DNA from: Crossiella cryophila
GTDB lineage: Bacteria > Actinomycetota > Actinomycetes > Mycobacteriales > Pseudonocardiaceae
Assembly (NCBI RefSeq): GCF_014204915.1
Contig: NZ_JACHMH010000001.1
Coordinates: forward strand, 3,307,001 to 3,371,000
Direction: 5' to 3'
Length of the DNA stretch: 64,000 nt
Made by a program: the position numbers and the translations under genes. The first letter of the stretch is position 1. The number at the start of each line of letters is the position of its first letter. The notes under the pieces were generated by a model. It was not told where the DNA came from and did not search any database. It worked only from the letters and a program-made list of their open reading frames with translations. Positions 7,995 through 15,857 of this stretch are shown here, one piece after another.

Positions 7995-8032
7995 GATTCC
8001 CTCACCCCGGCGAAAGCGCCGGGCCAGGAATC
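7995..8032 (+). promoter_or_regulatory. Leader hairpin upstream of the YvgO-like cluster
   Basis: GATTCC (7995-8000) pairs with GGAATC (8027-8032), and CCCGGCG (8006-8012) with CGCCGGG (8017-8023) around an AAAG loop; a 5/3-nt internal loop separates the stems. The ribosome-binding site AGGGAG follows immediately (8033-8038) and the ATG is at 8045. Its position suggests control of translation, mRNA stability or termination before the secreted-protein cluster. This is inference from sequence only. Confidence 0.5.
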
Positions 8033-8044
8033 AGGGAGATCGAG

Positions 8045-8542
8045 ATGGGTTCCATTCAGAGGAAGCTGACCGCGGCCCTGCTCGGCGCCGCCGCCATCGG
8101 TGGCGCGTTGCTGCCGGTGGCCACCGCGCAGGCCGCCCCGGCCCCGCAGGAATCGGCGGTGGCGGCCGCGCAGGCGGCCGGGTTCAGCATTGACGTGACC
8201 AAGAGCGTCGTGGACATCACCAACCGGCTCTACGACATCATCAGCAATTCCATCGCGCACAACCAGAACCGCTCCGGTTTTGTGAACGGCATCATGGAGG
8301 GCTCCTTCTATGACGCCGGTCAGCGGTACAACGTGATGGTCACCAAGCAGAACCACCCGTACACGGCGAATCTGCACAACATCGTCTACGACGCCATCGT
8401 GCACAGCGGCTACCCCGATTTCCGGGTCATCGTCTTCGAATCCGGCACCTTCACCAATCGCGGCGACGGCGGGCACATCAACTGGGCCTTCCGCGGCTGG
8501 TTCACCCGTGACGGCATGACCGTCAACTTCCGCAAGCCGTGA
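8045..8542 (+). CDS. Small secreted YvgO-like stress/antifungal-family protein (paralogue 1)
   Basis: 165 residues with a Sec signal peptide (about 1-30, cleavage after 'ATAQA'). The mature part ends with the family signature: 'GTFTNRGDGGHINWAFRGWF' followed by 'R.G..V.FRKP'. This C-terminal pattern is that of the YvgO / 'stress protein' family; Bacillus YvgO has been described as an antifungal, salt-induced secreted protein. There are no cysteines in the mature protein. First of four tandem paralogues on one strand with gaps of 19-31 bp, preceded by a leader hairpin. Whether it kills, protects or binds is unknown. Confidence 0.75.
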   Translation: MGSIQRKLTAALLGAAAIGGALLPVATAQAAPAPQESAVAAAQAAGFSIDVTKSVVDITNRLYDIISNSIAHNQNRSGFVNGIMEGSFYDAGQRYNVMVTKQNHPYTANLHNIVYDAIVHSGYPDFRVIVFESGTFTNRGDGGHINWAFRGWFTRDGMTVNFRKP

Positions 8543-8570
8543 TGCCGGGATCGAATCGAAGGGACCAGTC

Positions 8571-9044
8571 GTGAAGCTCAAGGCGATGCTCGCCGCCCTG
8601 CCGTTGACCGCGCTGACCTTGCTCGGTGTGGCCGCCCTCCCCGCCCAGGCCGCCGAGGCCGGGACGATGTCCGTGCAGGGCGCCTCGGGTGCCGGGGTGA
8701 CCATCCACCTGGACAACGGGGCCAACGGTTTCCAGGTGGCCAACGCGATCAGCAACATCAACGAGGACAACCGTGGCAAGTTCGTGGAGAAGGCGGTGGA
8801 CACCGCGTTCGAGGTGAGCGGTGGTCGCTACAACGTCGTCATGATGAATCTCAGCCAGGGCTACAACGAACGGCTGACCGGCAAGAAGTTGTACGCGAAT
8901 GTCCGCTACGGGCACGTGAACTACGGCCTGTGGATCTCCGAGGCCGGACAGTTCACCAACAACGGCGACGGCGGCTGGATCAACTGGGGAATGCGCGGCT
9001 GGTTCGACCGCGATGGCAAGACCGTGAACTTCCGCCGACCCTGA
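8571..9044 (+). CDS. Small secreted YvgO-like protein (paralogue 2)
   Basis: 157 residues, GTG start with AAGGGA 7 bases upstream. Signal peptide about residues 1-27 ('ALPAQA' then 'AEAG'). It is the closest of the four to canonical YvgO proteins: 'RYNVVMMNLSQGYNERLTG' in the centre and the 'GQFTNNGDGGWINWGMRGWF' ending with 'GKTVNFRRP'. No cysteine in the mature part. It shares with paralogue 1 a 'NR(S/G)..V' segment preceding 'YNV'. Cotranscription with its neighbours is likely. Confidence 0.78.
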   Translation: MKLKAMLAALPLTALTLLGVAALPAQAAEAGTMSVQGASGAGVTIHLDNGANGFQVANAISNINEDNRGKFVEKAVDTAFEVSGGRYNVVMMNLSQGYNERLTGKKLYANVRYGHVNYGLWISEAGQFTNNGDGGWINWGMRGWFDRDGKTVNFRRP

Positions 9045-9075
9045 CCTTTCTCTCTGGCGTAAAGGACATCAAGAC

Positions 9076-9474
9076 ATGAGTATTCGGCAGAAAGTGGCCG
9101 GTTATGGCGCCGCGGTGCTGGCCATGGTCGGCGCGCTGAGTGTGGCGGCCCCGCTGGCCGCGCAGGCGGAGATCAATCCGTGCGATCTGGGCGTGAAGCT
9201 CCAGGAACTGCGCGGCTGGGACGCCAATGACCAGTACAACATCGTGGTGTGGAAATCGACCGCGCGGGAATCCAGCCATTTCAACGGGATCGCGCTCCAG
9301 GGGCATGAGACCGCGCAGGAGTGCAAGGGATTCTTCGGCAACACGGTGCACATCTTCTGGATGGTGTTCAAGGACGGCCAGTTCACCCGCAAGGGCGATG
9401 GCGGTTACCGGAACTGGGCGTTCAGCGGCCGGTTCGAGCGCAATGACCGGCACGTCAAGTTCCTGGCCCGCTGA
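9076..9474 (+). CDS. Small secreted YvgO-related protein, cysteine-pair type (paralogue 3)
   Basis: 132 residues; signal peptide about 1-31 ending 'AAQA', then mature 'EINPCDLG'. It keeps the C-terminal signature ('GQFTRKGDGGYRNWAFSGRF', then 'R.DRHVKF') but is shorter than paralogues 1 and 2 and has two cysteines ('NPC' and 'AQEC'), probably one disulphide after export. AAAGGA lies 9 bases before the ATG at 9076. Very similar in plan to paralogue 4, so this pair arose by tandem duplication after the two subtypes diverged. Confidence 0.72.
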   Translation: MSIRQKVAGYGAAVLAMVGALSVAAPLAAQAEINPCDLGVKLQELRGWDANDQYNIVVWKSTARESSHFNGIALQGHETAQECKGFFGNTVHIFWMVFKDGQFTRKGDGGYRNWAFSGRFERNDRHVKFLAR

Positions 9475-9493
9475 GCAGACGAGGACAAGACCC

Positions 9494-9898
9494 ATGAAGA
9501 CCAAGACGATCGCCACCCGCGGGCTGACCATGCTCGCCCTGGCCGGCGCCCTGGCCGTGGCCGCCCCGCAGGCCGCGGTGGCCGCGGAGTTCATCAACCC
9601 GTGCAACCTGTCCGAGAAGATCGACGAGCTGCAGGGCTTCGGCTCGGACAAGTCCAAGAACATCGTGGTCTACAAGGCCACCGCCTGGGGTGGCGGGCAC
9701 TTCAACGACATCGTCACCCAGGGCACCGCCAAGGCCGTGCCGTGTGCGAATGCCTTCCCGCGCAACCACGACTACCACTGGGTGGTGTTCAAGGGCGACG
9801 GCGAGTTCACCCGCAAGGGCGATGGCGGTTTCCGGAACTGGGCCTTCTACGGCAGCTTCGACCGCAACGACAACGTGGTGAAGTTCCACCGCCGATGA
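9494..9898 (+). CDS. Small secreted YvgO-related protein, cysteine-pair type (paralogue 4)
   Basis: 134 residues from ATG 9494 (GAGGA 9 bases upstream). The signal peptide ends near 'AAVA' and the mature protein begins 'EFINPCNLS', matching paralogue 3. The signature 'GEFTRKGDGGFRNWAFYGSF', then 'RNDNVVKF', closes the protein; two mature cysteines ('NPC', 'VPC') are kept. Last gene of the cluster; a strong terminator follows 8 bp after its stop. The frame is open further upstream but only the signal-peptide start makes sense. Confidence 0.72.
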   Translation: MKTKTIATRGLTMLALAGALAVAAPQAAVAAEFINPCNLSEKIDELQGFGSDKSKNIVVYKATAWGGGHFNDIVTQGTAKAVPCANAFPRNHDYHWVVFKGDGEFTRKGDGGFRNWAFYGSFDRNDNVVKFHRR

Positions 9899-9905
9899 CC
9901 ACCCG

Positions 9906-9945
9906 GGATGCGGGGTGGGGCAATGGGTGCCCCCACCCCGCATCC
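9906..9945. terminator. Bidirectional terminator between the YvgO-like cluster and the GH3 gene
   Basis: Perfect 15-bp stem: GGATGCGGGGTGGGG (9906-9920) with CCCCACCCCGCATCC (9931-9945), 10-nt loop. It lies between two convergent genes (stops at 9898 and 9951). Confidence 0.8.
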
Positions 9946-9950
9946 GGCCG

Positions 9951-12008
9951 TCAGCTCCCCGGCAGCCGCACCGAGGTGTGCAGGCGCAGGTCCCGGGAAC
10001 TCGCGCCCACCATGATCTTGTGTTCGCCGGGCGCCACCCGCCAGCGGTGCTGCCCGGTGTCCCAGTAGCTGAACGAGCGGGCGTCCAGGGTCAGCTCGAC
10101 CCGTTTGGCCTGACCCGGCGCCAGTGCCGCCTTGGCGAAGCCCTGGAGCTGGGACGGCGGTTCCGGCGCGGCCGCGGTGCCGGGATCACCGACGTAGAGC
10201 TGCACGGTCTCCACCCCGGCCCGGCTCCCGGTGTTGCGGACCTCGACGCTGACCCGCACCTTGTCCCCGTCCCGCCGGGCGGTCAGGCCGCGGTAGTCGA
10301 AGCTGGTGTAGGACAGGCCGAACCCGAAGGGGAACAACGGGTGCACGCCGTTGGTGTCGTAGTGCCGGTAGCCGACGAAGATCCCCTCCGAGTACCGGGC
10401 GTCCACGCCGATCCCCGGGTAGCGCTCGGGGGTGTTGGCCGGGACGTCGCCCTCGGCGCGCGGGAAGGTGATCGGCAGCCTGCCCTCCGGGTTGGCCGCG
10501 CCGAAGAGCACGTCGGCCACCGCGTTCCCGTCCTCCTGACCCGGGTACCAGGCCTGCAGCACCGCGGGCGTCTCGGCCAGCCAGGGCATCAGCACCGGGC
10601 CGCCGGACTTGACCACCACCACGGTCCGCGGGCTGGCCGCGGCCACCGCCCTGACCAGCGCGTCCTGCTGACCCTCCAGGGACAGGTTCGGCTTGTCCCT
10701 GCCCTCGGTCTGGTTGTCCCCGACCATCACCACCGCCACCTGGGCGGCCTTGGCCGCGGCGGTCGCGGCGGCCAGGTCGGCGCCGTCGTGCAAGGTGACC
10801 GTGGCGTCGGCGGACAGCTTGGCGCGCAACCCGTCCAGGGGCGGCACCGTGTAGAGCGGTTTGACCTTGGAGCTGCCGCCACCGCCGGTCTTGGCCTCGG
10901 TGGCGAACGGCCCGATCAGCGCCACCGAACGCAACCCGTTGGCGGACAACGGGAGCAGCCCGCCCTCGTTGCGCAGCAGCACCATCCCACGGGCGGCCAG
11001 GTCCCTGGCGATCGCGCCGTGCTCACGAGCCGGGATCGGCGTGACGGTGGTGGGCCGGTCGAACAGTCCGGCCCGGATCATGGTGGTGTAGCGGCGGATC
11101 AGCTTGTCGTCGATGGTCGCGGTGGACACCTGACCGGCCTGCACCGCCTTCTTCAGCTCCGCGCCGAAGTACTTGCCGGTGGGCATCTCCACGTCCAGCC
11201 CGGCGTTGGCGGTGGGCACGGTGGAGTGCACCGCGCCGAAGTCGGAGGTGACGAAACCCTGGAATCCCCACTCCTGCTTGAGGATCTTCGTAAGGAACAG
11301 GTGGTTCTCACAGCTGAAGGTGCCATTGATCTTGGGGAAGGCGCACATCACCGAGTCGACCCCGGCCTCCTTGACCGAGGCCTCGAACGCGGGCAGGTAG
11401 ATCTCCCGCAGGGTGCGTTCGTCGATGATGTCGTTGACCTTGAACCGGTTCTGCTCCTGGTTGTTGCCAAGGTAGTGCTTGACGTTGCCCATGATCCCGT
11501 TGCGCTCGATGCCGCGGATGTTGTCCACCGCGAGCCTGCTCACCAGGTACGGGTCCTCGCCGTAGCCCTCGAAGGTGCGCCCGTTCACCGGCACCCTGGC
11601 GATGTTGACCGTGGGCGCCTCCATCAGGTTCCGGCCGACGTGCCTGGTCTCCTTGCCGAGCAGGTCGCCGTAGCGGTGCGCGGCCGCGGTGTCCCAGGTG
11701 GCGGCCAGGGAGATCGGCGCGGGCAGCGCGGTGGCCGAGGGCTGCACCACGTCACCGGGTCCGACCCCGGCCGGTCCGTTGGTCACCAGCAGCGGCGGCA
11801 CCTTCAGCCGGGGCAGGCCGGGCACCACCCGGTACTGGGTCTCGGTGCGGATCCCGTGCAGCTGGGCGATCTTCTCGTCCAGGGTCATCTGCGCCACCAC
11901 CGCCCGCGCCCGCACTTGTGGCGGCACGGCCTCGCCCGCGGCGGCCGGGAGCGCGGCGAGCGCGCCTGCGGACAGGGTGAGCACCAGGGCCAGTCGCAGT
12001 GTTCTCAT
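9951..12008 (-). CDS. Secreted glycoside hydrolase family 3 beta-glucosidase-type enzyme
   Basis: 685 residues with a Sec signal peptide (about 1-24). Domains in order: GH3 N-terminal barrel (about 35-320), GH3 C-terminal domain (about 340-565), fibronectin-III-like domain (about 600-670). The catalytic nucleophile is Asp256 in 'GFVTSDFGAVHS'; 'NVKHYLGNNQEQNR' is the substrate-binding KH region. GH3 enzymes remove terminal beta-linked glucose or related residues from oligosaccharides; the exact sugar cannot be read from sequence. Its ATG overlaps the stop of the GH29 gene by 4 bases (ATGA), so the two are translated together and presumably act on one substrate outside the cell. Confidence 0.88.
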   Translation of the reverse strand: MRTLRLALVLTLSAGALAALPAAAGEAVPPQVRARAVVAQMTLDEKIAQLHGIRTETQYRVVPGLPRLKVPPLLVTNGPAGVGPGDVVQPSATALPAPISLAATWDTAAAHRYGDLLGKETRHVGRNLMEAPTVNIARVPVNGRTFEGYGEDPYLVSRLAVDNIRGIERNGIMGNVKHYLGNNQEQNRFKVNDIIDERTLREIYLPAFEASVKEAGVDSVMCAFPKINGTFSCENHLFLTKILKQEWGFQGFVTSDFGAVHSTVPTANAGLDVEMPTGKYFGAELKKAVQAGQVSTATIDDKLIRRYTTMIRAGLFDRPTTVTPIPAREHGAIARDLAARGMVLLRNEGGLLPLSANGLRSVALIGPFATEAKTGGGGSSKVKPLYTVPPLDGLRAKLSADATVTLHDGADLAAATAAAKAAQVAVVMVGDNQTEGRDKPNLSLEGQQDALVRAVAAASPRTVVVVKSGGPVLMPWLAETPAVLQAWYPGQEDGNAVADVLFGAANPEGRLPITFPRAEGDVPANTPERYPGIGVDARYSEGIFVGYRHYDTNGVHPLFPFGFGLSYTSFDYRGLTARRDGDKVRVSVEVRNTGSRAGVETVQLYVGDPGTAAAPEPPSQLQGFAKAALAPGQAKRVELTLDARSFSYWDTGQHRWRVAPGEHKIMVGASSRDLRLHTSVRLPGS

Positions 12009-13813
12009 CGCGTCGCTCCCGGGGTCGAGGGGTAGAGCTGGCTACGCGGCACGATCTGCTGCGGCTGGTTCGGGCTGGACCACAGCAACTTGGCGAAAGC
12101 CTCGCCGGTCTGCTCCCGGTACTCGATCCGGATCGCGTGCCGCTGCCCGGCCTTCAGCGCGAGGCTGGCCTTGTCGACCCGGGTCTCGTGCGGGTTGTTC
12201 GCGTCGATGACCAGCTTCCCGTCCACCCAGACCCGGATCGCCTCGTCGGAGACCGTGCGCAGGGTGTAGGTCTCGGAGAACCGCGGCTGCAGGAAACCCT
12301 GCCACCGCACCGAGAACCGGTCCCCGGCGAACCGCCAGGCGAAGTTGACCTCCGGGTCGACCCGGCGCAACTCGGGCGGTCCGGCGAGGTCGGGGTTGCC
12401 GAAGTACTCCGCGCTCAGCCCGCTGCCATTCCCCGGCGGGACAGGCGATTGCGGGCGGATCCGCAGCTCGATCACGCTGGCCACGTCGTTGGTGAACTTG
12501 CCGCTGGGCGTGATGTCGAATCCGTCGCCGGACGGCGTGACCCTGACCGGCTGCGGGCTGCCGAGCACCCGGGCGCCGAGCACGGTGAACGGCACGGTCG
12601 CCTTGAGGTGCAAGGACTTCCCTGGCTGCGGCCACTGGTAGACCGAGGCGTGCAGGGTGTCGCCGGTGCGGCTCACCGCGCCCCAGTCCGGATCGGCCAC
12701 CACGCCCGGCTCACCCGCGCCGAGCACGGCCGCGCCCTGTCCAGCGGTGCGCAGCCAGTTCCCCATGGCGCGCAACCGGTCCGCGGCGATCGACGGCACC
12801 ACACCGGTGCGGTCGGGGCCGACGTTGAGCAGGTAGTTGCCGCCGCGACCGGCGATGTCGGTCAGGTTGCGGATGAGCTGGGTGTGGTTCTTCCAGTTGG
12901 TGTCCCAGCGGGCGAAACCCCACTTCGAGGCGATGGTCATGCAGGACTCCCACAGCTGGGCGTCCACCGTGCCGGTCGGGAAGGTCTGTTCCGGGGTGCC
13001 GAAATCCCCGTCGACCACCCGCCGCTCCTTGACCCCGGCAGGCCGGTAGCTGATCCGGTTGTTGATCAGCAGGTTCGGCGATCTCGCCCGCAGGTAGCCC
13101 TCCAGCTCGGCGCCGTCGCGGCGGGTCCAGTGCAGGGTCGGGCCGTCCGCGGCCCAGTCGCCGTCGAACCACAGCACCGCCGGGTCGTAGCGGTCGACCA
13201 GCTCGGTGAGCTGGGCCCGCATCCGCGCCTTGTACTTGTCGTAGCTGGCGAGCTGGGCGGCGTCGGGGTCGTGCCAGTCCCAGATCGAGTAGTACAGCCC
13301 GAACTTGATGCCCTGCCGGTCCGCCTCGGCCTTCAACTCGGCCAGCAGGTCCCGGTTCTTGTCGAACGCGGAGTGCTCGCGCAGGTTCCACCGGTTCACC
13401 GCGGTGGGCCACATCGCGTAGCCGTCGTGGTGCTTGCTGGTGATCACGATGTACTGCTGGCCCGCGGCCTTGGCCAGGCCGACGATCTCCTTGGCGTTGA
13501 ACCGGGCCGGGTTGAACGCCTTGGCCTGGCGCTCGTACTCGGTCACCGGCACCTTGCACTTGCGCATGATCCACTCGGCGTCCTGGCACAGCGAGCCGTC
13601 CGGCCTGCGGTACTCGCCCTCCAGCTGGGAGTACGCGCCGAAGTGGATGAACATGCCGAATCGGGCGTCCCGCCACCACTGGGTGCGGGCCGCGGTGAAC
13701 GGGTCGTCGGCGGCAGCCCCCGGCGGTGGGGCGGGCGGTGCGGCTGAGGTGATCGGGCTGGTGCTCAGCAGCGCCGCCAGGATCACGGCGCACAGTGCGG
13801 CCATCCGGCGCAT
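12005..13813 (-). CDS. Secreted GH29 alpha-L-fucosidase with PA14 domain
   Basis: 602 residues from ATG 13813, which has GAGGAGGA upstream (an extension to 13861 is in frame but has no such site). Signal peptide about 1-24. The GH29 barrel occupies about 35-350 ('ARFGMFIHFGAYS', 'ITSKHHDGYAMW'); the nucleophile is Asp217 in 'VLWFDGDW'. A PA14 carbohydrate-binding module follows (about 465-595), containing 'VRWQGFLQPRFSETYTL' and 'RVWVDGKLVID'. GH29 enzymes release alpha-L-fucose by retention. Cotranscribed and coupled with the GH3 gene; divergent from a secreted subtilisin. Confidence 0.88.
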   Translation of the reverse strand: MRRMAALCAVILAALLSTSPITSAAPPAPPPGAAADDPFTAARTQWWRDARFGMFIHFGAYSQLEGEYRRPDGSLCQDAEWIMRKCKVPVTEYERQAKAFNPARFNAKEIVGLAKAAGQQYIVITSKHHDGYAMWPTAVNRWNLREHSAFDKNRDLLAELKAEADRQGIKFGLYYSIWDWHDPDAAQLASYDKYKARMRAQLTELVDRYDPAVLWFDGDWAADGPTLHWTRRDGAELEGYLRARSPNLLINNRISYRPAGVKERRVVDGDFGTPEQTFPTGTVDAQLWESCMTIASKWGFARWDTNWKNHTQLIRNLTDIAGRGGNYLLNVGPDRTGVVPSIAADRLRAMGNWLRTAGQGAAVLGAGEPGVVADPDWGAVSRTGDTLHASVYQWPQPGKSLHLKATVPFTVLGARVLGSPQPVRVTPSGDGFDITPSGKFTNDVASVIELRIRPQSPVPPGNGSGLSAEYFGNPDLAGPPELRRVDPEVNFAWRFAGDRFSVRWQGFLQPRFSETYTLRTVSDEAIRVWVDGKLVIDANNPHETRVDKASLALKAGQRHAIRIEYREQTGEAFAKLLWSSPNQPQQIVPRSQLYPSTPGATR

Positions 13814-13896
13814 CGCTCCTCCTCGAGCTTGGCTGGCACCGACGCTAGGAGCGGTATACATCGGACGTCAATCGGCCTTCGGTAGGGAAGTTGCCA

Positions 13897-13910
13897 ATGA
13901 AAGCGTTCAT
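13897..13910. promoter_or_regulatory. Operator-like palindrome between the glycosidase operon and the subtilisin gene
   Basis: ATGAA-AGCG-TTCAT, 5-bp arms around AGCG, in the 152-bp divergent intergenic region. The AAGCGTT core resembles LacI-family sites, but the half-site symmetry is not exact and no LacI-type gene is in the window. Low confidence. Confidence 0.3.
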
Positions 13911-13965
13911 CATCCAGTCATAGATCGGATCTATTTCCGGCGGCCGCTGGCCCTATGCTCAGCCC

Positions 13966-15390
13966 GTGCGACTGGGTGGATGGACACGGCGGATCGGGGT
14001 CACCGCGGGTGTGCTCGCGGTGCTGGGCAGCGTTCTCGCGTCACCGGAGGTCTCGGCGGCCGAGGCGGAACCTGGGCAGCCGGTGCTGCCGCACGTGGTG
14101 ATCGGCAAGGCGGGCCCGCTGGGCGCCTGGCAGGCCGAGCGCGCGGTGCGCCAGGCCGGCGGCACCGTGGTCGCCGCCTACCCGAGGATCGGGGTCGTGG
14201 TGGCCTACTCGGCCAGGGACGACTTCGCCGCCACCGTGCGCAAGGCCCGCGGCGTGACCGAGGTCGGCGCCACCCGCACCACCAAGGTGCCGCTCGAATA
14301 CTTCAAGCCGCGCCGCGACCTGACCTACACCGGCCCGGGTTCACCCACCAGCGCCCAGGTCCCGCCGGAGGGCACCGCCTGGGACGTGCCCGCGCTCGGC
14401 CTGGACGAGGCGCACCGGGAGACCACCGGCAGCCGCCACGTCGTGGTCGGCGTGCTGGACACCGGCGTGGACGACACCCACCCGGACCTGCGGCACGCGG
14501 TGGACACCCGCCGCTCGGTCTCCTGCGTCTCCGGCTGGGCCGACCGCAGCCCCGGCGGCTGGCGGCCCACCCTGGACGGCCACGGCACGCACGTGGCGGG
14601 CACCATCGCCGCCGCCCGCAACGGATCCGGCGTCGTGGGCGTCGCGCCGGGCGTGCGGCTGGCCGCGGTGAAACTGGCCGAGAAGGACGACACCGAGACC
14701 GCGGAGAGCATGATCTGCGGCTTCATGTGGGCCGCCGAGCACAACTTCCGCATCACCAACAACAGCTACCGGGCCACCCCCTGGCGCTACCACTGCCCCG
14801 GCCACGTCGACCAGGCCGCGATCCGCACCGCGGTCGGCCGCGCGGTCGCGCACGCCCAGTCCCGCGGTGTGCTGGTGGTCGCCTCCGGCGGCAACGGCGC
14901 GCTCGACCTGCACAACCGCACGGTCGACACCGAAAGCCCGGCCGACGGCACCCCGGCCCGCCGGGAGATCACCAACGACTGCGTCCGGCTGCCGCACGAA
15001 CTGCCCGGCGTGCTCGGCGCTGGCGCGGTGGACGAGAAGCTGGTCAAGGCCCGCTTCTCCAACCACGGCATCGGCCCGATCGGCCTGGCCGCCCCCGGCG
15101 TGCGGGTCTGGTCCACCGTCCCCAACGGCGAGTACGCGGCCTACAGCGGCACCTCGATGGCCGCCCCGCACGTCAGCGGCGTGGCCGCGCTGCTGGCCTC
15201 CCGGCACCCGTTCTGGCGCGGCGACCGGCTGGCCGCCGAACTCCAGGAACGGGCGAAGTCCTTGCCCTGCCCCGAGTTCTACGACCCCAACGGCGACGGC
15301 AAACCCGATGCCACCTGTGTCGCGGGCGAGGACCGCAACAGCTTCTACGGCACCGGCCTGACCCACGCCGGGGCCGCGCTCACCCGCTGA
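13966..15390 (+). CDS. Secreted S8-family subtilisin-like serine peptidase
   Basis: 474 residues. Signal peptide about 1-32, then a short inhibitor-like propeptide (about 40-115), then the catalytic domain with the triad Asp165 ('GVLDTGVDDTHPDL'), His206 ('GHGTHVAGT') and Ser397 ('SGTSMAAPH'). A C-terminal extension (from about residue 425) has a Ca-binding-like 'DPNGDGKPDATC' segment with two cysteines near. GTG 13966 is used as start. Its end overlaps the convergent MerR gene by 11 bases. Probably degrades extracellular protein; no substrate evident. Confidence 0.9.
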   Translation: MRLGGWTRRIGVTAGVLAVLGSVLASPEVSAAEAEPGQPVLPHVVIGKAGPLGAWQAERAVRQAGGTVVAAYPRIGVVVAYSARDDFAATVRKARGVTEVGATRTTKVPLEYFKPRRDLTYTGPGSPTSAQVPPEGTAWDVPALGLDEAHRETTGSRHVVVGVLDTGVDDTHPDLRHAVDTRRSVSCVSGWADRSPGGWRPTLDGHGTHVAGTIAAARNGSGVVGVAPGVRLAAVKLAEKDDTETAESMICGFMWAAEHNFRITNNSYRATPWRYHCPGHVDQAAIRTAVGRAVAHAQSRGVLVVASGGNGALDLHNRTVDTESPADGTPARREITNDCVRLPHELPGVLGAGAVDEKLVKARFSNHGIGPIGLAAPGVRVWSTVPNGEYAAYSGTSMAAPHVSGVAALLASRHPFWRGDRLAAELQERAKSLPCPEFYDPNGDGKPDATCVAGEDRNSFYGTGLTHAGAALTR

Positions 15391-15763
15391 CGCAGTCGAA
15401 GCGCTGCCGCAGATCGGCCATGAACTGGACCAGCTGATCCCGGCTGGTCACCAGGTCGTCGATGCGCGCGTTGATGGTGCTGAGCTGGGTGTCCAGCATC
15501 TTCATCAGCGGCGGGCAGTCCTCGGCCGTCACCGGGTACTCGGGCTGCTCGCCGTGCAGGGCCTGCAACACCGGCGCGACCAGGTGCGAGGGCAGCGCCG
15601 AGGAGATCATGCAGCGGATCTTGCCGACCCGGTCCACATCGGCCTCGGCGTAGACCCGGTACCCGGATTCGGTCCGGTCCGGGCGCAGCAGCCCCTGCTC
15701 CTCGTAGTATCGGAGCATCCGGATGCTCACCCCGGTGCGCTGGCTCAGTTCGCCGATTCGCAT
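15380..15763 (-). CDS. MerR-family transcriptional regulator
   Basis: 127 residues from ATG 15763, preceded by GGAGGT; the frame continues 7 codons upstream but this start gives the canonical 'MRIGELSQRTGVSIRMLRYY' beginning. N-terminal winged HTH (about 1-70), then a dimerising coiled coil, ending with a cysteine. It lacks a long effector domain, as in the SoxR/CueR size class, but has no clear metal-binding cysteine loop. Divergent from the MFS gene, whose promoter has the long spacer typical of MerR-controlled promoters, so it is probably the pump's regulator. Confidence 0.9.
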   Translation of the reverse strand: MRIGELSQRTGVSIRMLRYYEEQGLLRPDRTESGYRVYAEADVDRVGKIRCMISSALPSHLVAPVLQALHGEQPEYPVTAEDCPPLMKMLDTQLSTINARIDDLVTSRDQLVQFMADLRQRFDCVSG

Positions 15764-15817
15764 CTGACCTCCGGTTATTCCCATGGCGGCTGAAGAGAGC
15801 GATGGGTCACCCGCGGC

Positions 15818-15849
15818 TTGACCCTCACACTCATGTCAGACTTTAGCGT
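15818..15849 (+). promoter_or_regulatory. MerR-type promoter with 19-20-bp spacer; leaderless MFS transcript
   Basis: TTGACC (15818-15823) and TTAGCG/TAGCGT (15843-15849) are separated by 19-20 bp, the elongated spacing that MerR proteins need. The spacer holds an imperfect dyad CTCACA..TGTCAG. The predicted start site near 15856 is two bases from the GTG at 15858, so the mRNA would be leaderless; no Shine-Dalgarno is present. Confidence 0.6.
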
Positions 15850-15857
15850 CTTTTCCC

